Shown one piece after another: positions 55,023-64,000 of a DNA stretch of 64,000 bases. The stretch is taken from assembly GCA_030407005.1 (NCBI GenBank), contig JAUDYN010000008.1, positions 1,674,001 to 1,738,000 on the forward strand. Direction: 5' to 3'. Below the pieces are notes generated by a model, which was given only the letters and a program-made list of their open reading frames with translations, had not been told where the DNA came from and ran no database searches. This stretch comes from Desarmillaria ectypa (lineage: Eukaryota; Basidiomycota; Agaricomycetes; Agaricales; Physalacriaceae). How positions within the stretch are numbered: position 1 is the first letter of the stretch; each line of letters begins with the position of its first letter. The position numbers and the translations under genes are program-made.

Positions 55023-55866
55023 TGCTGTGCCTTTATCAGCTCTCTTTCAAGTAAACTTTTGAGATAACGAAACACGTGCTCACCAAGAATTCGTAGGATA
55101 GGAAAGTTACTAGCTTGCCTGAACAGATGAAAGAAAGATGAGACTGCAAGTACCGCAAATTTAAATGTAAAAGAAAATTGGAAAATATGTCAACGGAAAA
55201 GCTGTAATAGGTCAGTTGCCATGCACCAACACACACCCTCAAGCAGATTGGCAGGTCGCACCCAAAACGAGAGTGCACGCGAGGCTCACATGGCGGTCCG
55301 GTCCCGAATCCGGACGTCACGGGTGTTCTTTCCAAAGCCTCCGAGACTTGATCCTTCTACTTTTTTAAAATTTATTTACAATAAATTGGGTCAAGGGCCC
55401 TTCTTCGCTTCGCGGCTGTTGTGCTCTGTGTTGAAACGGAATCAGAATCAACCCGCGTCCGTTACTTCGCATTTTTACTACTTCCCCAGGGGCTCGCTTC
55501 CGTCGTTTTCCTTAGTTCTTACTACGTGAACCGGGGGCTGTCTGGGGCTGTAAACAGTAGTCTTCTCGCGGTAATTGTCCGTAAAATTTCCGGGCCATCA
55601 GATCTATCTCGACATCGGCGCTTGACTGTAGAATACTTACTATGGTTAAGTGGATCAAAGCAGAAAAAAGAATACTTACCTCTTATTGCACAATGCATAC
55701 TCGGCGTTTACTGCATCTTTCAGCCACATCAAGGAACAAAGTGATTTTAGGAAAATTTTCGTTGTTCAATTTTTTGATAGCTTCTTTATAAAATTGTTCA
55801 TCATGCTAAAGAAATGCATATGCCCCCATTTTAATTAACGCCGCCGCGAACAGTATACTTTCCGTA
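55023..55866. other. intergenic
   Basis: Promoter side of both flanking genes, with A/T-rich stretches around 55130-55200 and 55740-55840. Open frames of about 100 codons on both strands look random. Nothing recognised. Confidence 0.5.
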
Positions 55867-56517
55867 ATGAAACTCAACGTCCCTCAGAGGGTCACAGAGA
55901 GCAGTAATGTCTCCATCTCCTACCGACTTGGCTCTGGGTCTTCGTCGTTGCTCAGAAGCAGGAGTCTTTCAACGCCGTCCTGGCGAGTCTTCTCTCCGAT
56001 TGGACCAACAGCACACAGACCTACCTCCCCACTTTCCCCTTTACAACTCTCGCGCCAACTTGAGCGCTTTCCCGTTCTCCCACCACCGCCCAGTGCGCAA
56101 GGCTTTCCCGAAGGAACATTCGTTCATGTCTGTAATCCCCCTTCCCTTGCTCTTTCCACCAACCTACTGCTTTCTGACCTATTCAGAATGGACGTACCCC
56201 GTATATCACACTCCCGTCCTAGCTCATATCACAGCATGAGCGATCTTATCCTATCGCGTCGCAGTTGTTTCGATATTTTCCCTCCCATAATTCCATCTCT
56301 CGCCCTTTCCGAACCTGAGCCACCTGTGGTCAGGCAGGAGTATCCGCCTGTCATATACATACCCGCAGCGGAGGAAGATCCCGACTGTCTACGCCAGTAT
56401 GAATTGGCTGCTGCATTGCTCAGTCGAGGGAACACGCATCGGAAACGCAATAAGGGCAAGAGATCTTGTGAGAAGAAAGTATACATTAAAAGTTGCCTCT
56501 CGCAGGAGCTCGAATGA
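55867..56517 (+). CDS. hypothetical Ser/Pro-rich protein
   Basis: Single open frame of 216 codons, M-K-L-N-V-P-Q-R start. Ser/Pro/Leu-rich and probably disordered, with P-V-L-P-P-P-P-S, E-P-E-P-P-V-V-R-Q-E-Y-P-P-V-I-Y-I and a basic C-terminal stretch R-K-R-N-K-G-K-R. No signal peptide, membrane segment or known domain. An overlapping frame at 55907-56239 is also open for 110 codons but looks less protein-like. It may be a fungus-specific regulatory or orphan protein; it could also be chance. Confidence 0.4.
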   Translation: MKLNVPQRVTESSNVSISYRLGSGSSSLLRSRSLSTPSWRVFSPIGPTAHRPTSPLSPLQLSRQLERFPVLPPPPSAQGFPEGTFVHVCNPPSLALSTNLLLSDLFRMDVPRISHSRPSSYHSMSDLILSRRSCFDIFPPIIPSLALSEPEPPVVRQEYPPVIYIPAAEEDPDCLRQYELAAALLSRGNTHRKRNKGKRSCEKKVYIKSCLSQELE

Positions 56518-56833
56518 TCGTGGCGCAAAGCATTTTTATTCATTTTATCATGGATTCTCCAGCATCTAATTATTATCGCTATCGGACATTATATCATCTT
56601 TCCTTCCAGTTACTGCTCTGCTTATCGCTGTGTTGTTTTCTCGTTGCATTGCTTTCATGTCCTTGTTCCATCCCAGTTACCTATTGTTCTTCTTCCAGAA
56701 GTTGTAGAATCAGCAACCACATGTAAATTTTGTAACCCTTGATGCCATAGGCATGAATTGTTACGTTCAACGATAGATGCAAACAAGATAAGATAAATGG
56801 TATCATGATGCAGCGCTTTATCTAAAGTGACAT
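56518..56833. other. intergenic between convergent genes
   Basis: 3' regions of the hypothetical gene and ERG26. Nothing recognised. Confidence 0.5.
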
Positions 56834-58374
56834 CTAGTGTCCTCTTTTGATATTCCCTGCTATATATTCCGCCCGCCACCACTGCAAAAATAAAGTCAGC
56901 CATTGTTCCAAAGTAAGTAATAACAACATACTGTCACCAGTCTCTTGACACCCTCCTCCAAACTCACTTTGGGCTCGTACCCCAGGACCCTCCTCGCCTT
57001 CTCGATATTGTGCCATCTCGACGCACAGCTATACGTCACCCTGAACGGCGTCAATGCAGCCGGCCTCCCAGTAACCCATCCAATCCACTCCAGCAGCGTC
57101 GCCGCAGCCATCCCCACCGACTTCGGCAGGACAAAGGGTGATCTTGGCTTCCGCTTATCTGGGAAGATAAGATCGAGCTCGTGCCATATGACGCGCATGA
57201 AATCCCAAAAGTAGCAGGGCTCGCCATTGGTGATGAAGAAGGCTTGACCAGCGACAGCGAGGGGGCTGTGATCGGGGTAAAGAAGTTTAGAGCGGGCAAT
57301 TGCAGAGTCACCATGGGCGTCGAAGCGCGTTCGGACAACTGGACGGTAAGCAGAGACAGACTCGGGGTCGTGGAAGGCTGTCAAGAGCTTTTCGGCGTTG
57401 GGGGTCGGGGATATGTAGGGCCCCAGTGGCCGGGCATCGCTGGTAGGTACCCGTCGAGTACCTGTGGTCAAGTCAATGGATGGAAGAGGATACCCCAGAA
57501 TTTTCTTTTCAGCAGGTGTAAGTTCCGGAAGTTTTTCTGGGCTGTATTGTTTCTTCTCGTCTTCGGGTAGTTCGTTAAAGGGTGGAGCGGGGGAAGGAAG
57601 GGAAAGTTTGTCCGCAGCAAGCAGATGTGCATAAGCGACATTTTCAACATATGTCCAATCAAAGATATTGGTATTATCGCCAATCTGGAAGTGTGTTTGG
57701 CCCTTTTCGTAGACTTCATATAGGCCGGCCATGACTTGATGATCTCCAGGGCTGATCGTTCACCATAAGAACTGTGACTGCGAAAGAAATGGACCAGGCA
57801 CGCACCCAAATATTCCAGCGGGTCTCAAAGCAACAGTCAACAATCCCCCCTTACCATTGGCTTCCAAGACGGCTGCCTCCCCGTGGGCCTTGGAATCGTT
57901 ATATGCATCCATGGGCTTTTCAGGCGGAGGTAACCGTTCATCAATGTCGACGATATCCGACCCATTGAAAACTACTCCTGCGGAACTGGTGAAAACGAGT
58001 TTACGAACGCCGGTTTCCTGGGCCGCAGCTATTACTGCTTTTGTGCCATCGACATTGACTTTCCAGTACAAAGAGGGGTCCTTGAGGCCGTGTGGAGGAG
58101 AGGCGACGTGAATTATGCAGGTGGTACCACTCTACAAGGAATGATCGTTAACTCGAAGCAGCAGCATGGTAATAGTAAATACCTTTCGCAAAGCGGCTGC
58201 GACTTGATCCTGTTCGCTTATATCCCCAGAATAAAAAGGCACGTCGTGGTATCTCTGCACGATATCGAAAACAGAGACGTTATCGCCTCTCTCTCGGAGC
58301 TGATTGACGATATGCCGACCTAAAAATCCACTGCCCCCAATAACGAGGTAAACGTCTTTCGAGGAGGTTGACAT
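56834..58374 (-). CDS. ERG26: sterol-4-alpha-carboxylate 3-dehydrogenase (decarboxylating)
   Basis: Start M-S-T-S-S-K-D-V-Y at 58374, stop 56834-56836, five exons. Short-chain dehydrogenase markers: N-terminal V-I-G-G-S-G-F-L-G-R-H-I-V (NAD-binding GxxGxxG), I-I-H-V-A-S-P, V-F-T-S-S-A-G-V-V-F, the catalytic Y-N-D-S-K (YxxxK), A-L-R-P-A-G-I-F-G, N-I-F-D-W-T-Y-V-E-N-V-A-Y-A-H and F-F-I-T-N-G-E-P, then a C-terminal L-G-Y-E-P-K-V. Erg26 works with Erg25 and Erg27 in C-4 demethylation of ergosterol precursors at the ER. The middle has a longer Pro/Glu-rich insert (about 57500-57620) than the yeast protein. The last small exon adds W-W-R-A-E-Y. Confidence 0.9.
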
Positions 58375-58624
58375 TATCTCTTCGAAGAGGGTAGGGAAAA
58401 GGTTCAAGAGGACATCGGACGATACTTAACCGCGCTGGTGGAGTGACGCGTGACACGTGCACTTTTCCTCGCGTTGCGTCTGATATAAAAAATTGCGCCA
58501 TAAATTTACAGCGATACATACAGGTTCATTCAACATTCTAATATATAGCATATATAGAGTGTGACGGGACAAAAACGACTCGATATCAGTAGCACGATAG
58601 CCAAGCCAGAACAAGCACCAGAAA

Positions 58625-59513
58625 TCATCTCTTCGCAGCAGTAAACTCCTTCTGGCGGTAGAGCTTCCGTGGCACGAATCGTGTCAACTCTACTGGCGGT
58701 GCTTTCAAGAGAGTAGCTATAGGTATATGCATTGAGCCTGGTTTGATATATTCGTCATGCAAAGCAGTCCAGAACTTCTCGTGAGAACTGGTGATTCCAT
58801 CAAGAGAATAGACAGAGAATAGCCCGATGATAACATACGAAGGGATCCTGATGTGTCTCTTGAACGTCTCAACGGTGCTGATGGGATGCGTTCGGTATCT
58901 GGAAAGGTCGACGCGTGTGGGAGGCGATTGTGGTGGGCTGAATTGTTGCTTCCGAGTCTTCAGCAGAGGAAGAGAGTCCAAGATCATAGCAGCACGATGA
59001 GGTTTTGACACTGGCTCCAGTTTCGGTTTCTTGGGCGGACGCAAGTCTATAGAAGCAAAAGAGTCTTCGATATCTTCGTGGTTTCGTTTCGTCATGTTAG
59101 TTCGCCAACTGTCTACCTTAGTCCTTGAAGATACAGCGGGAGTTTGAGGTCTATTATGGTGGTCTTCAGCAAGGCTTGAGGTGACTTTGCGGGGATCAAA
59201 GAGATCTGCGAGTCGTTCGTTAGGACTTCGTGACGATGAAATGAGACGTACCATCCAGTACGTATTTGGAGATAGGCATAGGAAAATTCTCTGAGATGGA
59301 TTTGAGAATCCAATTTGGATGCATGACCTATTCACAAGTCAAAACAAAGATTAGGATTTTGCTAAGGAAACAAACTATGAATGATCTATCAAGTAGCCTT
59401 GGAAAGAATAAGTGCACAATGCGAGATAAATAGGATCGTAATGACGCACTTCTCCAGCCACAGATCTTCCAGGTCATTACAGAAAAATGAATCGGCTCGG
59501 TGAAAGTCTTCAA
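58625..59513 (-). CDS. hypothetical nuclear protein with a BRCT-like segment, 5' end unresolved
   Basis: Three 3' exons fit together: 59513-59446, 59327-59252, 59205-58625. They read E-D-F-H-R-A-D, L-W-L-E-K-C-V-M-H-P-N-W-I-L-K-S-I, then Y-V-L-D-D-L-F-D-P-R-K-V. The C-x-x-H-P-x-W-I-L-x-S pattern resembles the last helix of a BRCT domain. A disordered stretch with K-K-P-K follows, then a C-terminal block containing Y-V-I-I-G-L-F-S-V-Y. One intron (59445-59328) has a weak GTCATT donor and is longer than usual. The N-terminal exons, upstream to perhaps 59720 (where L-F-E-G could be BRCT strand 1), could not be joined. I do not recognise the protein; a DNA-repair or checkpoint role would be a guess. 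Confidence 0.4.
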
Positions 59514-59877
59514 CTGAATGAGTGAGGGTACCGCCATTTTGTACTGTTCTTCTGTTAATTCTCTGTGTCGCATCAAGGCCCGGTCGGCTTACCCCAGGCC
59601 CAAAGAATTGCCTTGGAAACAGAAGGACTAAAACAGGCTATCGAAAAAGGTCAAATCGGCACAGAAATGCGTATGATTCGCCTACCCATGCGTCCTTCAA
59701 ATAAAGGGTACATTGTGGTGGTGGGTCAAAGAACTGTCCGGCTGACTAATCAAGACCCGGGCCGAACACCGCATGACCTATGCGGTAAATATGTAAACCG
59801 ACGTTTTTTCTTATCCTGCATGTAGTAACGCGGCCAGGCTTGCTCCTTCACAGTCACGTCAAAAATTCTTACTTCCA
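59514..59877. other. probable 5' exons of the BRCT-like gene and promoter of the Ser-rich gene
   Basis: Both flanking genes need upstream sequence from here: the minus-strand gene lacks its start and the plus-strand Ser-rich gene lacks a signal peptide. Splice-like sites exist on both strands and I cannot choose. Confidence 0.3.
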
Positions 59878-60996
59878 ATGTCGTCCTCAGCAGAGACCTC
59901 GGCTACTGAGGTCACCACGACTTCTGCAACGTCGCGCTCGTCCTCTGTAATAACTTCCTCCTCCTCCTCGTCGAGCTCGACAGAGATCAGCAGCAGCAGC
60001 AGCAGCAGTCCCACGAGCATCGGTAGTAGCACCAGCGCGGCACCTACAGGCTCTGCGACATCCAATAGCGACACTACTTCCGGGTCCAACACTGGTCCAA
60101 CCGACACCGCGACCTCGGGACAAGCCTCTGCTAGTCAGAGCCAGAGCCGTAGTAATGCCAGTTCCGGACAAAGTGGTACACAGAACACCCAACCAACGTC
60201 TGCTATCGCCACGACAATCGTTGTTACCCTGTCCAACGGACAGCAGGTGACATCCACGTCCACCATACCTGCAGCCTCCTCCTCCTCGTCCTCGTCGTCC
60301 TCGTCCTCATCATCATCAAATACCGGTGCCATAGTAGGTGGCACCATAGGCGGCGTAGCTGGTCTCTCCCTAATCCTCATTGCCGTCTGGGTCTTCTACA
60401 AACGCCACCAAAAGAAGCGTTTCGATGACCTCTTTGATGGGAACTTCGATCCCGACCGAGTAGCGCGGCCCCCGGACGTTGGCGTCAACGTGGATCAGGA
60501 TGATGGCATGGGTGGGCGGCTTGGCGGGACGGACATCGGCGCAGGAGTTGTCTCACCATTCCCAATGAGCGCGAGCACCGAGAATAGCCATGGGAGCTCA
60601 GGACAGAGTTATGGGAACTACTACAACGCCTCGCCTGCATCCCCGCCACCGATGTCGCAGTATTCAGCGGAACCGCACCCTACGCTGTACAATCCGTATA
60701 CTACGCCGATACCACAGTCTTTGATACCCGGGGTTCCGCCCCAGTCCCAGCCCCAGTCCCAACCCCAACCACAGGTCCAGGCTCCTTCGTCAGCTCCATC
60801 TTCGAGCGGCGTGGGTGGAATGTCGGCTAAAGAACGCGAGGCAAGGCAACACATGGGCGTCGTTAATCCGGACAACCGTTACGCGGGCTCAAGCGGTGTC
60901 ATCCAGCACCAGGATGCGGGTCCTAGTGAAATTCCGCCGGCGTATGATAGCCTGTTACCAGGACCCTCGGGTGCGGCTGCGTCGTCAAGTGGTTAA
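59878..60996 (+). CDS. Ser-rich single-pass membrane protein (wall-sensor-like)
   Basis: Open frame of 372 residues from the Met at 59878. Residues 1-150 are almost all Ser, Thr, Ala and Gly, likely a heavily O-mannosylated rod; then G-A-I-V-G-G-T-I-G-G-V-A-G-L and a membrane helix (about 150-172), a basic stop-transfer K-R-H-Q-K-K-R, then a Gly/Ser/Pro/Gln-rich cytosolic tail with P-Q-S-Q repeats and a C-terminal P-P-A-Y-D-S-L-L-P. That layout matches Mid2/Wsc-like surface sensors and related fungal proteins. There is no signal peptide at this start, so one or more 5' exons encoding the signal and an outer domain are probably upstream. Two Ser-codon repeats lie inside. Confidence 0.6.
   Translation: MSSSAETSATEVTTTSATSRSSSVITSSSSSSSSTEISSSSSSSPTSIGSSTSAAPTGSATSNSDTTSGSNTGPTDTATSGQASASQSQSRSNASSGQSGTQNTQPTSAIATTIVVTLSNGQQVTSTSTIPAASSSSSSSSSSSSSSNTGAIVGGTIGGVAGLSLILIAVWVFYKRHQKKRFDDLFDGNFDPDRVARPPDVGVNVDQDDGMGGRLGGTDIGAGVVSPFPMSASTENSHGSSGQSYGNYYNASPASPPPMSQYSAEPHPTLYNPYTTPIPQSLIPGVPPQSQPQSQPQPQVQAPSSAPSSSGVGGMSAKEREARQHMGVVNPDNRYAGSSGVIQHQDAGPSEIPPAYDSLLPGPSGAAASSSG
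59989..60009 (+). repeat. AGC trinucleotide run (poly-Ser)
   Basis: About seven AGC-type codons in a row inside the Ser-rich gene; likely length-variable between strains. Confidence 0.75.
60271..60318 (+). repeat. TCC/TCG/TCA serine-codon run
   Basis: About fifteen successive Ser codons just before the membrane segment; a second microsatellite-like tract in the same gene. Confidence 0.75.
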
Positions 60997-61510
60997 TGGT
61001 TGGAAGATTGCCGCGAGTTGTGTTTGCGTTTTCTTGACTGATATTGTATCCCCCACTAGATATACCATCCTAGTGCGAGTACTTATCCCTCTATGTATTC
61101 AGATGCTCTGGAAGTCATTCTCTGTACAAATACCTTGTTTGACTGGTACGATTGTTACGAGTGTTAGTAGTAGCCTCACGAATGTTCCCATAATGCGGTG
61201 TTTATTATGTACATATAATATCTACGTAAAATTCTCTTCTCGGCATTGTGCTCTAACTTTGCATTCAGGCATCGTAGAATTGCGACTCTGGTGCTGCGGT
61301 GCACACTGACAGCAATGAGTTTCATGAGTCACCAGTTCATCGCAATGCAGTAATGGCGAGCATCAACTAGAATGAAAATACCTGAAACCACCACCTCCCC
61401 TCAAAAAACGAGTGATCGCAAACCAGTAATGGCAGTATATAAAAGGTGAACTCCTCTCTTCGAACCGGTTCCGTAAGGATACGGAAATGGTAGTCCAATT
61501 TGATTTAAAA
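60997..61510. other. intergenic between convergent genes
   Basis: 3' regions of the Ser-rich gene and POP1. Nothing recognised. Confidence 0.5.
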
Positions 61511-64000
61511 CTATATATCTGTAACTTGTATGTAAGCCGCTCGACAAGACTGAGAGGCCGGATTGCGTATTTTGACCGGGACAACGGTCTCTGATTTGTG
61601 TAATCTGGAGGAAAGTTCAGATATTGAAAGTCGCGGAACATTAAAAAACTCGCCTTCGTGCTTGTTCTCTTAGCTCGAGAAAATTTGTTAGGGGGACGGC
61701 ACCCAGCGCAAACCCTTCCCCTCGCAAGAGCGAGAAATGACCAGTAGTCACATAGCCAATGACGGGCGAAGACTCGGGCTTGTATCCCAATTCCTGATAA
61801 TATTTCAGATAAGGGACAAAGCAATGGTCCTGAACGATGCTTACCTCAGGACGATTGTCATTTTCCGCGAGATCTGTCACTAACTTGCGAGTCGACTTTT
61901 CCCAGCTGATCAGCTCGTCATCAGACATGGAGTATATAACCGCCAGATCTTCCGGTGAACCTTTCTTGTGCATCTTGACTTTGACAGCAACCAAGGCTCC
62001 TTTCAGCAAGTCTTCAGACTTGATTGCGCTGTCGAGGGGTCTAAGGCCGCGTTTCGATCGAATTCGGTTGACCTCGGCTAGGAGACTAACATCGGTGCTG
62101 AAGAGGTTTGAGAGGTTATTGATGATAGCCGTGGGACCACGTAACAGCCAAGGAGTGGCCTTGTCTGCTTCTTCCCTCTGCGTACTGACATAGCCATCAC
62201 CCACGTCGTCTTCCGATAACCCTAGAACCATTTCCCAATCAACACGCCAAGGACTTTTCGTTCCAAGTTTTTCATAATTTGGTCTCTTCGCCGGCGGTTT
62301 CCGCTCCCAGCTCTCTCTGGCTTCGGACTCACACTCTTGGGCATATCTTTTATATGCAATTGTGAATGGGTAATCTCGAGGAAAGTAGGAGACTCCAGAT
62401 TCGAATGCCTGCGATTGGCATTCGCGTTGTCCGCCGACACGAGTGCCTGTGTATGTGAGAGAAGAGAAGAATGCCATGGACCACCCGGCGGGAATTATTA
62501 ACGTCCAGCCATGAATAGCCTCGCCGTCCTCGGTGCTTCCAGGATGATGTTTTTCACCATTGGATACACTTGTCAAGCTGGGGCATTCCAGCGAGCGCTG
62601 GATAAGAATGACAGGAACGCGATCGTCTTGACGGAGAGCAGTAAGGTGAGTTCCAGGGATAGCATTCTATCACAGAAAGCATATAAGAGTGTGGTGAATG
62701 GAATATATGTCGAAGTACCTTCGAGCGCCTTTCATCGAGATCCTTTTTCTTGTACTTAGGCGTCTTCAAAGCATCCCGAGCGGTTTCATCCCAAATATCG
62801 CTTTGTGCTAATGTGGATGAGGGCATAGTGAGGACATTCGAGGCAGTGGATACGTTAAGCTTCGCATTTTTTGGAGGAAATCTAGGACAAACTCAGTAAA
62901 GGAATGTAAAAACAATCAGATGACATACTAACTTTAGCCGTGGGTCATTTACAGTAAAACCGACTATGATTCCTCGAGGCAAACTACCGGTAGTTTGGAT
63001 ACCAGCCAAGGAGGACCAGAACTGCTCAAATGATCAACACAACGGCGACAACGGTGTGAGTAATTCATACCTCTTTGAAACCGATTCGATCGTCGGAGGC
63101 AATAGGTTGTAAAGCACCTTTCAGTACTTGACTAGACTTTGGCCCCATGATTTCAAAAATGTTAACTTTTCCTCTCAAATCAGCAATTTCAACGTCCACA
63201 GCTTGATCCGACGTAGATTCTTTCTTGATTTCATCCAATACCGATGAAGCAGCTGTTTGAAGAGCATTGAAAACCTCATCATGGGTTGCTGGATGAGAAC
63301 GAATCCAGACCACGCGAATCGTTTCTTCGTTCAGTGGAGTGTCTGTTTCTTCCGCCGCCTTTTCCTTTCCTTTCCCTTTGCGTTTTCGCTTTGCCTGAGT
63401 GAGCTCTGTGCTGGTTTCTTCCGGTCCTTCGGCCGCCCCGGATTCATGCCTAGTGAATGGTCTCCACATAATGGTGATGGGAGCAATGAGACCACGGGGA
63501 TACAGCGTTGGCGAATATATGTGCGTGGACAAGGTGCGCGCACCAAGAACGTAACTAATAGACAGAAATGAGCATCAACTTTGTATAAAAGATACGAACG
63601 CACCGTCTATTACCCGGACTCAATTCTTGAGGGTCACAACAGTTGTCCATTATTCTTGTAAGAACGTTTTGGGGGCCTTTCAATTCGATCAAGGACTGAT
63701 ATGATGCGTCGTGAAGAATTGACCCTCGGACTGCGGCACGATGAGATGGACGAAACGCCTTTTCTGATGGATGGACTGCCTACTAACGGAGTCAAACCTT
63801 TCTGCAAACGATTCAGTGGAAAATCGAACCAGTCGGTAGCCCCACATATTTTCCATCTTCATTCTTTTAGCGTGCCAGAGGTGAGTTTCTAGCCATGTTT
63901 TGTCCCCTAGGAGATGAAAACATCAGACCCGCCTCGTACATGAAAAGCGCGGTGAAGCCCTACTCTGACGCTTCAAAAACGACTCGGTTTTAGAAACCTG
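61511..64000 (-). CDS. POP1: RNase P/MRP subunit Pop1, 5' part missing (window edge)
   Basis: Runs off the right edge; the stop is at 61511-61513. From the right: R-A-S-P-R-F-S-W-D-K-T-W-L-E-T-H-L-W-H-A-K-R, G-Y-R-L-A-V-H-P-S-E-K-A-F-R-P, L-H-D-A-S-Y, L-I-E-L-K-G-P-Q, C-C-D-P-Q, S-T-H-I-Y-S-P-T-L-Y-P; then the POPLD domain: G-W-T-L-I-I-P-A-G-W-S-M-A-F-F, T-Y-T-G-T-R-V-G-G, F-P-R-D-Y-P; and the C-terminus G-Y-V-T-T-G-H-F-S-L, A-L-G-A-V-P-L, V-K-I-R-N-P-A-S. Pop1 is the large scaffold protein of RNase P and RNase MRP, needed for tRNA 5' processing and rRNA processing in the nucleus. The last intron has a weak donor (GTTTTT) but is needed to reach V-K-I-R-N; without it the frame stops at 61641. 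The N-terminal third lies outside the window. Confidence 0.9.

Noticed and set aside
1..64000. CRISPR array, transposon ends or phage-type genes
   Set aside because: No regularly spaced repeats, transposase, reverse transcriptase or integrase reading was seen; the gene content is ordinary fungal nuclear DNA.

Overview
The window is nuclear DNA of a filamentous basidiomycete, most likely a wood- or litter-decaying agaricomycete. The signs are: almost every gene is split by many short introns of about 45-70 bases; gene families typical of mushrooms are present (DUF6534-type membrane protein, Kre9/Knh1-like secreted proteins, AA9 copper oxygenases with a CBM1, F-box/LRR-like proteins); and there are no operons or Shine-Dalgarno sites. 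I joined exons by hand from GT-AG (sometimes GC-AG) borders, reading phase and family resemblance. Where the joined lengths divide exactly by three I give exon borders. No searches were run.

Layout. 1-1.6 kb: two tandem secreted Kre9/Knh1-like genes, the first cut by the window edge. 2.2-15 kb: two Rif1-like genes facing each other, enclosing a cyclopropane-fatty-acid-synthase-like methyltransferase and a small two-domain MSP/VAP-like protein that is spread over nine short exons. 16-17.7 kb: a decayed DUF6534-type membrane protein gene. 18.8-27.6 kb: an alpha/beta hydrolase, a Leu5-type mitochondrial carrier, deoxyhypusine hydroxylase (LIA1) head to head with MRT4, and a secreted dipeptidyl-peptidase V. 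27.8-36.1 kb: two paralogous small secreted proteins of unknown function bracket CWC23-like, THO3, HEM13, VPS25 and ADE1. 36.7-44.2 kb: a membrane-anchored cysteine synthase, a CoA-binding-domain protein, RPT5, EAF6, RRP40 and VPS37. 44.7-47.9 kb: two AA9 genes in tandem, one canonical with CBM1 and one with Arg in place of the N-terminal His. 48.1-64 kb: an F-box protein, NCA2, cytosine deaminase, a second F-box protein, two uncharacterised proteins, ERG26, a Ser-rich single-pass protein and POP1 running off the right edge.

Most genes are conserved housekeeping genes: RNA processing (RRP40, POP1, THO3, CWC23, MRT4), translation (LIA1), protein turnover (RPT5, F-box), ESCRT (VPS25, VPS37) and metabolism (HEM13, ADE1, ERG26, FCY1, cysteine synthase). 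Several share very short divergent promoters (LIA1/MRT4, CWC23/THO3, RPT5/EAF6, RRP40/VPS37), whereas the secreted-protein genes have TATA-like boxes upstream. The accessory, faster-changing parts are the secreted-protein genes, the two AA9 genes, the Rif1 pair and the DUF6534 pseudogene. I did not see a defence or mobile system. The most notable items are the Arg-type AA9, the Rif1 duplicate that seems to have lost PP1-docking motifs, and the very small exons (5, 7, 12 and 14 bases, and an apparent 1-base exon).
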